Below, piece after piece: positions 33,316 through 45,191 of a DNA stretch of 64,000 nt. The DNA comes from Sympetrum striolatum (Eukaryota; Arthropoda; Insecta; Odonata; Libellulidae). The stretch lies in the NCBI GenBank assembly GCA_947579665.1, contig OX388352.1, positions 38,062,216-38,126,215 on the forward strand, written 5' to 3'. Position numbers and translations under genes: made by a program. Numbering within the stretch: the first letter of the stretch is position 1; every line of letters begins with the position of its first letter. The notes under the pieces are model-generated. The model had not been told where the DNA came from. It did no database searches and saw nothing but the letters and a program-made list of their open reading frames with translations.

Positions 33316-34671
33316 GCATAAAAATCATCACGTAAGTAACCTGTCTTACGAATGCTTTCAGTAGCAGATAACTATAATAGGAAGACTGGAAATCTATTCC
33401 AACAGATATAACGTATCAATTCAATTATTAATCAAGGGTTGTAAGGAGGGTGTGCATGAGCAGTAGTTTAATAAATACCAGTTAATTAACAAAGAGAATG
33501 AATTAATTAAGAGAATTGGTCGCGATCAGTAACAGATGCGGAGTAAACGCAACAACTCCTCTCTTCCCAAGGATTACTTATTATGATCCTTGCGTTACAT
33601 ATTAGTTTTGAGTACGATTAAGTCCAACTGGGGTTTTAAAATAATAAACTTCCTAAAAAAACTGAATGCTTCAAAAAAGAAAGAAACGAAATAAATAAAC
33701 GGCATGAATTTTATTGATAATGAAGAGGGCCAACGAAATGAAGAACGAATGTCCATCTTAAGTGCATAGATACTTCTACGCGAGAAAAGTAGTATTAAAA
33801 CATACATTCAAAATATAATTTAAATAGTACTATTAATGCTATACCTTGATTGTATTCATATACCTTCAAAATGTGTACATTCATGTATCTGTATTAATTA
33901 AAGATGACATTTATTTAATATATATTTCAGTATTAGTGAAGGATATATCTTTATTATTTCTTTGAATTAAAACTAATAAGATTGCTCCAAGAGAAAAAAG
34001 GTTAAAATTGAAAACGTGTGTGGCACGGATTGCGTACACGTTAATGTTAGCAGTGGCTTATGACTTCTAAAGTATCAAAGAAAAAATTATTTTCTCCATT
34101 GATTTTTCCCTTACCTCGATCCTCTCCCTCTTACATTTCCAATCTAATTCCTTTATCGCCTACGTTACGCTATCTAGGCTTTGATACTTAAAGAAATCGA
34201 ATTATTCGGTCTCCTGTAACTTTTTTAGTTATTTTAGGGTTAAGACATAATTCGTGCGGACCACATATGTATATATATTGTGTAACATGTGACCAAATTT
34301 GTAATATTTTTTCGGTATCAAATAAGGAAGACGACCAGGAAATGTACCCTTCGTGACCGATATTACGATAATTGGGACTTTGTTTTTTCCTATTCTTCCC
34401 AGCTTTTCAGCAGCTGTATGAACACACGATGCCATGATTCTGGCGTAAATAGTTCTAGTTTTAATGACAGCCCTTTTCTTGTGCGAGCGCTTTCTAGTGA
34501 ACGATGTCAAGATAAAAGAGCACTCAAAGTCTTTATCTTCCTTTAAAGATTCTGATATTTGGAATGAGATTTAAATTTTTTCTGAGAAAAGTATTAGGGT
34601 TGTAACTATGAAAAATGAATATGCATATCTTTTAAGTAGTGAAATGTAATCGTAAGAAGAAGAATAAAGGC
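33316..34671. other. Spacer, unit 2
   Basis: No gene. Open frames on opposite strands (34229-34510 and 34289-34546) overlap almost completely, and both recur in unit 3 only because the DNA is duplicated. Unit 4 has this segment too (59235-60102, then 61597 onward). Confidence 0.5.
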
Positions 34672-35170
34672 TTCCTAGTTTACATTATTGGAACATCATA
34701 ACAAAATACGAAACATTACTTCACCTTCAAACCGAACCTTAAATTTAGGTTATACATATAATCGAGAAGAAAAAAACACCTTAATAGATTTATTGGCGAA
34801 CGAAAGGATACCGTCCTGAACTTAAACAATTTCAACTCGGAAAGGATTAACGCTATAATGCACATATCGTAGTAAAGCTATATTGCACCCAGGAAAAATC
34901 CCAAGGAAAAACGAAATTGAATAAAGTCTTTCCGGCCACGTCTGGCTGTTTTCAAGTCCGTTTTCCGTGCAATTTTAACTTTTAACGACTATTCTCGGAG
35001 AGAGACGATGTGGGCTCCTCGGAAGGAAACGTGCTTTCCCCTTCGAATTGCTTATACTCGATAGATAATAACGCTCCTTTGAGCGTCGTTCCTTTCCCCT
35101 TCCCTACGAACTCAGAGACGGTTGGCGTAGTTTATTATGCATGCCGTCTGGTTGCATTCATTCTTTTAGG
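34672..35170 (+). repeat. Module C3, unit 2
   Basis: A relative of C2. It shares TGCTTTCCCCTTCGAAT, the ACGCTCCTTTGAGCGT hairpin and GACGGTTGGCGTAG. It is followed directly by the GGTACCC landmark of the next unit. Confidence 0.7.
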
Positions 35171-36336
35171 GGTACCCATATCTTTTGTCCCAAACATAAA
35201 AATAAAACTTGCTCTTTGTACCATATTGTTTAATTATAAAAATATTATACGATATGTGGTGTCTTTTATTGGAAGCGTCCATATTTAAATCGGAATTTAA
35301 TTGTTTGGGTATTTCAAGCATATGGCGATTTTATTTCGACTATAATATATTACATTAATCATTGTTTAGCTTCCAATCATTTAGCAAACGTTTTATAGTT
35401 GTCCACAAACGTGAAAAATACATATCATTTTAAAGAAGTACCATTATGTCAAAAACAAAAGTGGGTGACCGTATTTACACCTTAAGTAATAACGTCGATC
35501 ACCATATTTTTATAATAGATGATAAATTTACTTTTCATATATAATCAAATAATATGCATTATTCATTTACCATTTTCAACCACCTTCAAGAGCGGAAATT
35601 GAATCAAGAATGATGATGATCCTTCAATTTCCATCTTACTTTCGGCAAAAAGTATTCACCCTTTAATTCCTTAAATAGAAATAGCTTGTAGCTACTTAAT
35701 TTCAGTAAACAATAAATATGAAAGGTCAAAAATTAATGGATTTATGTGAATTTACACGCATTAATTCACTTATTAGCTTGAATAATTTATCCTGCTTGAG
35801 CTTTCAAGTACATTAGTCTTCGTAGCAACTCTAAATTTAACTATCTAGAATATTCTCCTACATGGCTGTATTTCTTCATATATTTTGCATCATATCTACC
35901 AGCAATTCATTAAAAAAATTATTCGATAGAAAGACATGTATTGTTCTTTTTGCAATACAAAGTAACTAAGTACTTAGTGTGTAGGTACTGAGTTGTTTGT
36001 CATGTATGTGATGAAAGATAATCACGGAATCGGAAGGAGTAGCATGAGCTGCTTCAGTCAGTGTATGTTAGGATTTTCATCAAAATTTTGTATAAGTGCG
36101 CTCAAAATAATTGATTCTATACTGATCAAGTTCTTTAATAAATCTGAAAAAATCTTTATTAAATCATCTCCTTTTGCCATTTTAATTCGGTAAGAATCAA
36201 TTGTAACACAGTACATACAGTCTCTCAGACAAATATAAAAAACACAGCCTCAAAGCACATTACAAGTGAGAAAAGATAAATGTTGATTATAAATGTTATT
36301 AATTTGGATGACGCAAAATGTTAATTTACGGAAGCA
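35171..36336. other. Spacer before A element, unit 3
   Basis: Same as 23,570-24,727 and 47,049-48,220. No gene recognised. Confidence 0.5.
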
Positions 36337-36495
36337 AAACTGGTCCTGGTTGAGGCTTTAGGGAGGTTGCGCAGGAATGGAGTCGTTCCTTACATTACTA
36401 TTCTGCTTACTAATCTGCTTACTACTCTGATTACTGGGTTAGGTGAAACTTCTCCATCCTGCATTCGAGCATTGTGAGACACTACCAAGACCAGC
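36337..36495 (-). ncRNA. A-type element, unit 3, lacking the 3' hairpin
   Basis: TATA box at 36527-36520. The outer helix has an extra mismatch (CTTGG at the 5' end). About 35 nt that form the 3' hairpin in units 1 and 2 are deleted, leaving TTGCGCAGGAATGGAG. The internal helix is intact. Probably a decaying copy. Confidence 0.35.
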
Positions 36496-37602
36496 TAACA
36501 TTAGACGTCACATATGAGATATTTATACCTGTCCGAAGTAGGATATTTAGCTCGCGATGAGTAAAAATTAGTGCTTAAAATTTGAAGTTTCATTTGTTTA
36601 CTGTAAAGAATTGAGTTGCACATAAGGTAAGTTAGTAAATTTGGCTTCAAACAGTCATAAAAAATGCTCAATTATTGAAGCCACTACTATTTTCGATGAT
36701 AATGTCTCATGTCATTTCGATGACATGTCTCTGTGAAGTACCATTTTCTATTTTAGAGGCATTTCTTTTACACATTATAAACAATGATTTTGGATGGGTT
36801 GGCAAGTAATTATTTTTATTCGGAAAAGTAGGTACGATCGTTCGTTTATCAAAGATTTAGGATTTCCACCCTGTAGGTAGTTTCAATCGCGACGGATGGC
36901 GCCGGAATTGGCGTATCCGTTCATAGTTCAGGAAACCAAGTTGGGTACTACATAAGCCGCCACCGACTCTAAAGAAATAGTACGGTTATTAAGGATACAA
37001 ACCGGAATTCCAGCATCACTTGTTTCGTCGTGGGAATCGAATCATATAACACTGGTTAGATTCATTGAGATTAAAAATGGCTTGCCTGGAATTTAACATC
37101 TTTCTAAAAGTAAAGAGTGAATTTATACTGATTTTTATTCATTTAAAGGAGGATGCTAAAATAATACACAAACGACTATTGCGGCAGGGTTTATCCTAGC
37201 AACAGTATATTTTGTTTAAAGGTCAAATTATTTCATTCGAAGGTATAATATTTTAGACTATAAATAGGGTATAATTTCTTTTACATAATACATGCAAATA
37301 TTCATTTGAAATCATTAAATGTAAGGGTTGTGAAAGATAGAGTACAGGTTTATAACGTGGCGTTATGCATTATCCGACAACTCACCTTTAATGGGTTCAG
37401 CTTCGTTTCGAATTTGAAGAATTTCGCGAAAAATCGAAGACCGGAATTTTTCGCAAAATTTGGTCAGCTTTCACCCCCTGTAGAACTGTTATGCGCAGGA
37501 TTCCACAAATATCATTTCGCAGTTATATGCAGAATTTATTCAAAAATGACCAAGCGAGGTTTCAGAGTCCGCATTAAAAAATGAACACTTTCGTATTTTT
37601 GG
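36496..37602. repeat. A arm, unit 3
   Basis: Corresponds to 24920-26009. It carries an extra short ATGTC-type duplication near 36,710. The frame 37306-37584 is the sister of 25714-25992. Confidence 0.6.
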
Positions 37603-37935
37603 CCAGCACTTTTCGATTCTAGCCCACTGTTCGGAGTAGCTTACGACTCATGCCTTCTTGTTATTTTCATTCTTGAATGGCATGAGGAGATCTCTCGAAA
37701 ATCGGGGATTCCTATGAAAATGCTTGGTTACCGGTAATCAGCTTTCAACCAACGGAAATTGACTATGGTTGCCCTTTTTTTGCAGCGATGACTGTACTTT
37801 CTTGTTCACTATTATTCTACACAATGTTGATTCCTATATCATGGCTATTAATAATGCGGATGTAGTAAACTTTTAGCCATACTACATATTCTTTAATGTT
37901 TAGATTGCAGTAGTTTGCGTCACCGATTGAAAATT
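37603..37935 (+). repeat. Module D, unit 3
   Basis: Carries the variant shared with unit 1 (GCGATGACTGTACTTTC, no following hairpin block), unlike neighbouring units 2 and 4. Confidence 0.75.
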
Positions 37936-38516
37936 ATTTAGGGTAATTACCCATTATTTTTATTGGGTGTTGTATTTTTGTAGATTATGGAAGTTTGTAC
38001 TTCCTTATTTTAACATCTGAAGAATTGGCAATGTTAAGGTTACTTCTTGTGAAGCTTTCGTCACTAATATACTGAATAATGTACTCTCACTAATACAGTC
38101 ACTAATATAGTATACACCCTAATATAATGTACGGTAGGTTTTCCAGAAAATTTATTTAAATGGTCCAACCTGATTTAGTTGAGTTAATTTATAACATTTT
38201 AAATTATTATAATTGAAATAATATTGGTCAATATAATATAGAATATATTTATAATTATAATTTTGTAAAGAAAGATCCTGGTCATGATATCATTTTAATA
38301 TATATATTGAGTATTATTATCAATATTTTAGATAAGGTTGAAAATTTCAAAATACTTGGACCTAGAATAACAAGACCTAACGGAAGATGTATGCACCAAA
38401 TGTTCCATTTATGAATCCCGTGGCAAAGAGAAGCTATTTTGTCAAGATAAACACATTGCAGCACGCGAAATTTTTGACCCCTGGCAATAACTCAAATATA
38501 TATTACTGACGATGTC

Positions 38517-38657
38517 AGGTCACCTGAAGATGGCCGATCTGTGCCGAAACCGGTCGTTTTGCAAATAAATCTGTGGAAAAAAGTATTTGTTAAACCTTAT
38601 TCTTAACATCCTCTGTTTTGGATTTCCACACGGTAAAGCCTGCCACAAATGATTTTA
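38517..38657 (+). mobile_element. Hammerhead-like block (Penelope-type repeat remnant?), unit 3
   Basis: It replaces about 200 bp present in units 1, 2 and 4. It contains CTGAAGA (38524-38530), a short GGC...GCC stem, then GAAACCGGTC (to 38555) and AATAAATCTGTGG. The order CUGANGA, stem, GAAAC, short stem, GUC is that of minimal hammerhead ribozymes known from Penelope-like elements. The first stem II pair is not formed, and stem I lacks its 5' strand. GAAACCGGTCG is shared with the palindrome at 44491-44718. No target duplication, because sequence was lost. Confidence 0.45.
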
Positions 38658-39863
38658 TTAGTAATGGACATTTTTCGATTATAGTTGATGCATTAAAGGA
38701 ATCGATACGTTTTTCCATCTTACCTTAGCGAGAGCGATTTAAAAATGACAAATATTAATGATAAATTGAATGAAAAACAAATTAATTGTAGCAATAAATT
38801 AAATAGTTTTGAAAGAAAGAACGCTGTTGCATAAATTAAAGCGCTGTAAGCGATCATTTCTTTAATCGATGACATTTAATTACAACTTTTATCTTTCAAT
38901 TACCCCAACATTTTGAAAATCCAACAATATTTGTATTTGTCAAACAAATCGTAAGAGGCAACGAATTCACTGGAAAAGGAATCTAATCCCAATTTACTAC
39001 TCAAAGTATGCTTGCCGTATAGCCTTTTCAATACCCGCCAGTTGTCTCATAGTTGCCTTGGAATGCCTGTTTTGTCTCATGGAAAAAAGTGTGCGGAAAT
39101 AAAGAGCCATTTTTGTATTCATATCGAACATCGGAGTTGAAACATCGGAGAAAAGAAGCTGATGATAAGATAAACCCCCCGAAAGCCATTTGTGTGTGTA
39201 TTTATCTCCTCCTTTTCCCAAAAACACCAAGTAGCATACACTCATTCCTTTCTTTTTTAAATATGTCCAAGCAAGCCACTGGTACTTTCGGTGGGACTTA
39301 GCGAAGAGAAATGTCACTGGATTCCCTGACGTGTATGTAACCAGCTTTACCAGAATCGATCCCACGAGGATACTATTGAGGATTACTATCCAGTTTGTAT
39401 CCTTAAATGCCACATATCTTTAAGAGGAGGCTTACGAAGTACAAAACTTGGTTACATAAACTATGAACGTTTACGCCAATTCGGACGAAATCATCCGTGT
39501 GCGAAAATACCTCTGGAAGGAAACAACTCTTGGATAAAGGAACCATAGTACTTCACAAACACATTATAAGCACAATACATCATATACATAATTTAGTTGA
39601 ATAGGTGTAAAAGAAATACTTCTTAAAAGAATACGGTAACTTAGAGAGGCATTCAAATTATCATCGACATTAGTAGTAACATCAAAAACTTAACGTTTTT
39701 TTATGACCGTTTGAAGCTTAATTTAGTAATTAACCTAATAAGAAACTCAATTGAAAGCACTTAATAAATCCCACTTTTAATTCAAGGCACTAATATTTAC
39801 TCATCGTGCGTGAAATAAGCTGCATCGGACGAGTATAAATATCTCATATGCGATATCGTAATC
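38658..39863. repeat. Spacer and B arm, unit 3
   Basis: It includes the empty site of the large element (38979-38986). A 2-base GT insertion near 39,195 breaks the frame seen in units 1 and 2. Confidence 0.6.
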
Positions 39864-40066
39864 GCTGGTCCTGGTAGTGTCATACACTCGTGAGCAGGAT
39901 GGTTCCCCTAAGGCAAGAAAGAGTAGTAATTTACAATCAGCTAATCACAAATCAGCTAAGAGATCAGGTATTAATCTATAGAATTACCTATCCTGCCCGA
40001 ACTGAAGTACGTTCAAGCGTGCTGTGTCTAGTACACCCCCGTATAGAGACTACCAGGACCAGTTTT
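39864..40066 (+). ncRNA. Candidate structured RNA gene, B type, unit 3
   Basis: TATA box at 39834 (30 bp upstream). Terminal helix (13 bp), internal helix and hairpin are all intact; T5 at 40063-40067. It differs from B1 mainly in loops. Confidence 0.52.
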
Positions 40067-41819
40067 TGCGTCTGAAAATTAAAATATTACAATTTATCAA
40101 TTTGATAAATATTTTTTTACAATGAATCCATCTTTGCTAATCAGAAAATTTATTTTATGCACGTGATTCGCAATTTGTCTCAGAGAGACTGTGTGTACTG
40201 AGTTATTTGCAATTCGTACAGGATGGTAGACGCAAAAGGAGATAATACATTAAAGAACTTGATAAGTATAGCAACCATTGGGCTTAGCACGCTACTACAA
40301 AATATTTATCAAAATTGGCATCAACTCTTCGTTAAAAATTTAGGTACGTCGTGACGTATCCTAAATAAAAATCGATATTAAAAAAGAACCGAGCAAATCA
40401 TAACGCTGTGTTGGACAGTAATTGTAAGTGTAACTTATCACGAACTAAAGGCAACAGCATTCGATGAAAATGTTGAAGAAAATCAAATTATATTTTTACT
40501 TATGCAGCTCATGCTACTCCTTCCGAATGTTAACTGTGTCCTTTAAGATTACAAAAACACTTTATATTTACGTATCAGAATATATTTATTTTATATAGAC
40601 GTTTCTATCTATACCTAAATACCTTTAGGGATTAAATAAATGATAACCATGTTCCTTGAGTATCATTGACTTGTAATTTTACCAAATACTGGCAATAGCA
40701 AGAAACGACCTGAAAAAAATTAAATATAGACCCTAACTTGCATGGGTTCTATGCCAAAAGGCCGAGAAATGCCATAAAATGCATTGTGGGGATCTTCGGA
40801 ATTTATTTAGACACTTTCCGGCTAATTTATTTAACGGTCCTTCAAAGTCGGGTACCAAAGAAAGGAAATTATACAAAGATTCATACTTTGGTCTTGTTAT
40901 ATCGTTTTCAAATCTGCATTCAGAGATCTAGGGTTAAAGGATCGAAGATTTAGTGAAATTGATTTGCAGCAAACAAAGATTTCCCCTGGCGACCAAGGCG
41001 ATTGTTAAATGCGAGCTCAAGCACTTTCTCATTTGAATTCACGGGGATTTTAACGCCTGTCCCGTATCAATGGTAATGGATAATCTCAGAATTTTGAAAA
41101 AATAAGGTCATTAACTCTGATGGCTACATTTGCAAACATGGATACATAAATTACAGGGACAAAATTACAGCCATTTTATGGAGTTTTTCGAAAATATATG
41201 TAAGGGACATCCCGGTAGGACAGAAAATTGAGAATCACAGAGGTCACAGCAAAAGCACTCTTCTGTATTTTAATCGTAGAAATATAACCAAATACGCGTT
41301 AGGCTCACGGCAGGTTGGTTCAAAATTCTACCAATTGAATCACATTGCTGCGATTTTTAAGAATTTTTTGATTCCATTCCTAATAAAACGGAAACGTAAA
41401 ACCCGGCATGTGAAAAGAGGTCATAAACAAATTTTAAATACGTTTATAGTTTTCCGGATGGTCCTAGGTTCAACGTCAGGGCACCATCTTCATTCTTCCA
41501 CTTCACTTAACGGGTACAGGGAATTTCGTTTGAAGACATTCTTAATATATGGAGTTGGAATTTTTAAAATCGTCATATTTGCCCATACAATGTATTTAAA
41601 TACAATCTCACATTACAAAAAGATCCTAGGTTCGACGCTAGGCTATTAACATGTGGAATCAAATTTTACAAAGAGGAAATTGGGTACCTGTATTATATAC
41701 GAGTAAAATGTAGCTTGCATACTGCAAGCACATCGACAACACTAATTTCATATCGGCATCATATCGGTACGGTCCTCAAAAGAAAAAAAAAAAAAAAAGG
41801 ATTGAAAATATTCTTAAAA
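40067..41819. repeat. B 3' flank and spacer, unit 3
   Basis: Short form like unit 2. The long frame of unit 2 is interrupted here; only 41335-41649 (104 codons) remains open. A poly-A tract is at about 41,784-41,799. Confidence 0.55.
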
Positions 41820-42500
41820 TTCGCTGCAATTTAATCGTCTGGCATCGAACCCGGGTCTTCCTGGTGAACTTATTATGCAGCCCAACAGAAAATCACCATC
41901 TATAACTATGTGTGAAAACTCAAACAGAAATATTGGCTGGAACTGCCTCAAACGACGTCCTACTTTTCCCTTATATTATTTATTAGAGAAATTTTAATGT
42001 GGTCTGGCATCGATACCAGGAACAGCATTGTCGTATCTAAATTTTTTTATGATGCCAAGTCTTAATATAAATCTTGGGCTCCCGGATAGTCATGTGGACA
42101 GCGCGTTTGCCTTTGGTGAAAGCGGTCCCGGGTTCGAATCCCGGTGGGAGCCAATGTGCGAAATGACCAAAGCTGTTGAAGCACTTTTAATAATACTACT
42201 ACTAAATCTTTTAGCAAAGCAAGAATTTTGTATCTTTTTGATAATTGTATCAAAAAATTAATAAACTACACCAATGTAGGTTAAATGACAGATTTTTGCA
42301 TTGTCCTAGCATCGAACCCAGGATATTTTCCGTGAGGGTCAATTGTGTTTTTAATAGATCATGACAATCTATATATATATGATCCTTAGGTTTTGTTTCT
42401 CTAGTATTCCAAAAAGTATTTTTTTTAATTCCTGAGAATCAATGCAATGCCTTTAAACGGGAAATATCGGGACATTGGGGCCCTCTGGAATCGAACCCAT
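41820..42500 (-). repeat. Cluster of T-arm-like modules, unit 3
   Basis: Same four modules as unit 2. The cluster is interrupted by the SINE at 42076-42202 within the second module. Confidence 0.55.
42076..42202 (+). mobile_element. tRNA-derived SINE, 127 bp, recent insertion
   Basis: The head 42077-42152 folds like a tRNA: acceptor GGCTCCC/GGGAGCC, T-arm CCGGG-TTCGAAT-CCCGG, A-box-like TAGTCATGTGG, B box GGTTCGAATCC. A short body and a TAC-repeat tail follow. An 8 bp duplication, TAAATCTT, flanks it (42068-42075 and 42203-42210). Units 2 and 4 show the site without the insertion. Because of the tail, the duplication and the weak anticodon arm, I call it a SINE and not a functional tRNA gene. 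Confidence 0.8.
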
Positions 42501-43369
42501 GAAACTGAGGTTCAAAATCTCAATTTTTCTTGCGGTTACAAGTTTTGTCCAATACGTCGTAATATTTCAAGTCAATGACGCTTGTGGTTTAGCCTGTGAA
42601 TTAGTATCCTATCTATCTATCTATATCCTTGAATGAATCCGGAGAAACATCTATATATAATAGATACTTCCATTATATTCAAACCAAATAGGACTTTCTA
42701 ATGAACATTTCATGCTTGCAGAATGCAAGGAACTTTTACTCGTATCTATATGTATGTATCATTTTTATAAATTTCAGGATAATACTATTGTATTTTTGGA
42801 ATTCAATATCTATTAGTTGAATAATTCATATCGACACTCCTTGTTTCCATGATTTATATCAATTCATTTTGATATTTTAAAAGAAACTTGTGTTGTGTTT
42901 AATGCTATCCTTCAATATGTGTAGTTCTTAATATCTATCCCAGATCCTTTCTTTCCCTAATATGAGATGTTAACATTTTTACATTATCTATCTTGTTAGT
43001 GTAAAAAGGGGAAAGAAAGATACAATTTAGGATATGATCAAGCATAGCTGGCGCATTGCATCATTATTGATACATGATTATTGATATTCAGCATTGTTTC
43101 GAATTACAACGCCTTCATACTCTGGACCCTATTAAATTAACCAAAGCGATGATCCATCTGCGAATTTTGTCTATTTGATATGGTAATAATATGAAATAAA
43201 ATTTAGGGAACTAAATGAAAACCTGGAAAATACATATTCCCCTCACATTCGATCAATACGAGTTACAAGAATTAAAGTAAATAACAATACACAAGAATTA
43301 ACCATAAATAAAAAAATATTTCTATGTAATACGTTGTTGTATGCCATTGGTAGAAGGAGAATAACGGCT

Positions 43370-43800
43370 CTATATTCTCCATGATTAAACCATCGTTAAA
43401 AATACGAAGCACTAGTTCTCCTTATAACCGAACCAAAATTGTAAGTGATATATTCAAGCGAGCATTAAATAAAAACAAACAAAGAACATTTTATGATCTT
43501 AGGAGGGATGCCGTTCTGACCGCAAGCCTCTTGAACTCTTAACGATCCTTCCCAGAAAGGGACGCTAGCCGACTTATCGGAAGGAGAATGTGCTTTCTCC
43601 TTCGAATGGTTTACTCGAGAGATAAATACGCTCCATTTAGCGTCTTCTTTCCTTGCTTTACTTACTTTCATTTACCCTTTCTTAGGACCCCACAGACGGC
43701 TCGGCGTAGGTTATGACGAATGCTTTCTTGTTTCTTTAATTTTTGAATGGGAAGGGGGAAAAATTCCTAATGGGTATCTCTCATAATAGTTGAACATATA
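43370..43800 (+). repeat. Module C2, unit 3
   Basis: Near-identical to the unit 2 copy, with the same hairpins. The minus frame 43465-43671 is the sister of 31829-32035. Confidence 0.7.
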
Positions 43801-44490
43801 CGGACGATCTCTTAAAATCTAGTAATGAAGGATCCGTTGTCCACGAAGAAACCACTCTATAGTGGAAGAAAGATTCATTGATAAAAGAACGATGCACAGT
43901 GGTCTGAAATCTAAAAAAGCTGGATAAAACTCAATTTTTTTCGTCGCTATAAGTTGAATCTCTCAAGTTCATATTTTAGAAACAGCGAGCAGTCAAAGTT
44001 AGCAAAATAGAACAGGTGACAGCTAGCGATACGTTTTCCAGCTTCCATGCCTGAATTGTGCATCGCAATGAAGAGCCTTTTGAGCGTTCATTTGTAATGT
44101 TAAGTATATAAAAATTTAACTCGATGCCTTAAGATTAACAGAATACAATTTTAATGATAGAATAAAATTAATTGTTATCCTATATATTCACTCCAAGCTT
44201 ACGTTGCGTAATGCAATACATTTTCAGATTCAAGTCCTAAATCTTTTATATGAACGCTTCCGGACGTCGAGATATTAGCATAAGGTGATGGCGTGATGTT
44301 TGTAAATTAAAGTAGAAAATTGCTGCTTTTTTATCGTTTTTGAAATTTGTAGCGACTTATAGGTCGCGAGGAGAGAGTCAGATCCAGTGCATCAGTCCAA
44401 TGACTCAGTGCGTTTCCTCCTAAACTTGGTATGGCGTGAGAGAAATAGCTTATATTTCTATTTTAAATTAATATAAAATGACAAATAATA

Positions 44491-44718
44491 AAATCAATTG
44501 ACGAAGCTGTAACTTTGTGGAACTCCATAACGTAGGAAAGGAAGAGAACACTTTGTCTTAGTTCCACAGTAAATTTATTGTGCGACCGGTTTCGACTATG
44601 GTCTAGTCATCTTCTGGCCTATCGACAGGCCAGAAGATGACTAGACCATAGTCGAAACCGGTCGCACAATAAATTTACTGTGGAACTAAGACAAAGTGTT
44701 CTCTTCCTTTCCTATCCT
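44491..44718. mobile_element. 228 bp palindromic element with hammerhead-like arms
   Basis: The 13 bp duplication ATGACAAATAATA flanks it (44478-44490 and 44719-44731), and unit 2 has the single-copy empty site. The core is a perfect inverted repeat of 87 bp (44533-44619 and 44628-44714) around an 8 nt spacer. Each arm contains TAGTCGAAACCGGTCG and AATAAATTTACTGTGG, resembling the block at 38517. A GACTA...TAGTC stem sits before GAAAC, but the usual CUGA core reads CAGA. Such motifs and variable 10-15 bp duplications are typical of Penelope-like elements. It has no coding sequence. Confidence 0.8.
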
Positions 44719-44771
44719 ATGACAAATAATACAAGCAGGGATACTTTTGCACTGCTTCCGCCACTTTTATA

Positions 44772-45191
44772 TTGAAAACCTCAATTATGTCGGCATCTTC
44801 TTTCGGAGATGATTTGGAAACACGAACAAAGAGCCTCCGCACACGCTTTTCACTAGCCGACAGTTTAATCCGTGGCTTAAGTATGAAGACATACGTGATT
44901 GCGTACATTAACGAATTTAAAAACGAACGATTACAAAGTATGATGGGCAAGCCAATTTCCTTTCAATTAAATAGACGGCCAACAATCTGGATAATCAGAT
45001 ATAATTACAATGGAATTAAGTGGTCGAAGCACCTAGGTGTGACGCTGACTGTCTCGGATTCGAATCCGATCGGGAGCTCTTCTGGTGGGTTTGACGGCCC
45101 TCTAATCCCAGAAAATGGTTTTCAACCCGACGAAGAAAAGATCCGGGCGATAACTAATTTTCCCGTGCCCCGAAACATTCATAAAACATGA
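44772..45191 (+). other. Open frame of 139 codons, sister of 32911-33315
   Basis: See the unit 2 copy. The frame stays open despite about ten amino-acid differences, but the C-terminal third is SINE sequence. No function is assigned. Confidence 0.2.
45020..45178 (+). mobile_element. tRNA-derived SINE fragment, unit 3
   Basis: Same position and sequence as in unit 2 (33145-33300), so the insertion precedes the duplication that separated units 2 and 3. Confidence 0.55.

Larger units (their letters stand above)
23570..35170. repeat. Tandem array unit 2
   Basis: Complete unit of about 11.6 kb, running from one GGTACCC landmark to the next. Order: A element (24728-24919, minus), D module, empty insertion site (27480-27487), B element (28372-28574, plus), T-arm-like cluster (30310-30870), C2, a 134-codon open frame running into a SINE fragment, and C3. 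It aligns base by base with unit 3 over nearly its whole length. It has the empty site for the palindromic insertion of unit 3 (target at 32842-32854) and for the SINE of unit 3. Confidence 0.9.

Noticed and set aside
42077..42152. Functional tRNA gene
   Set aside because: Flanked by a target duplication, followed by a SINE-type tail, absent from sister units and with a poor anticodon arm. A SINE fits better.
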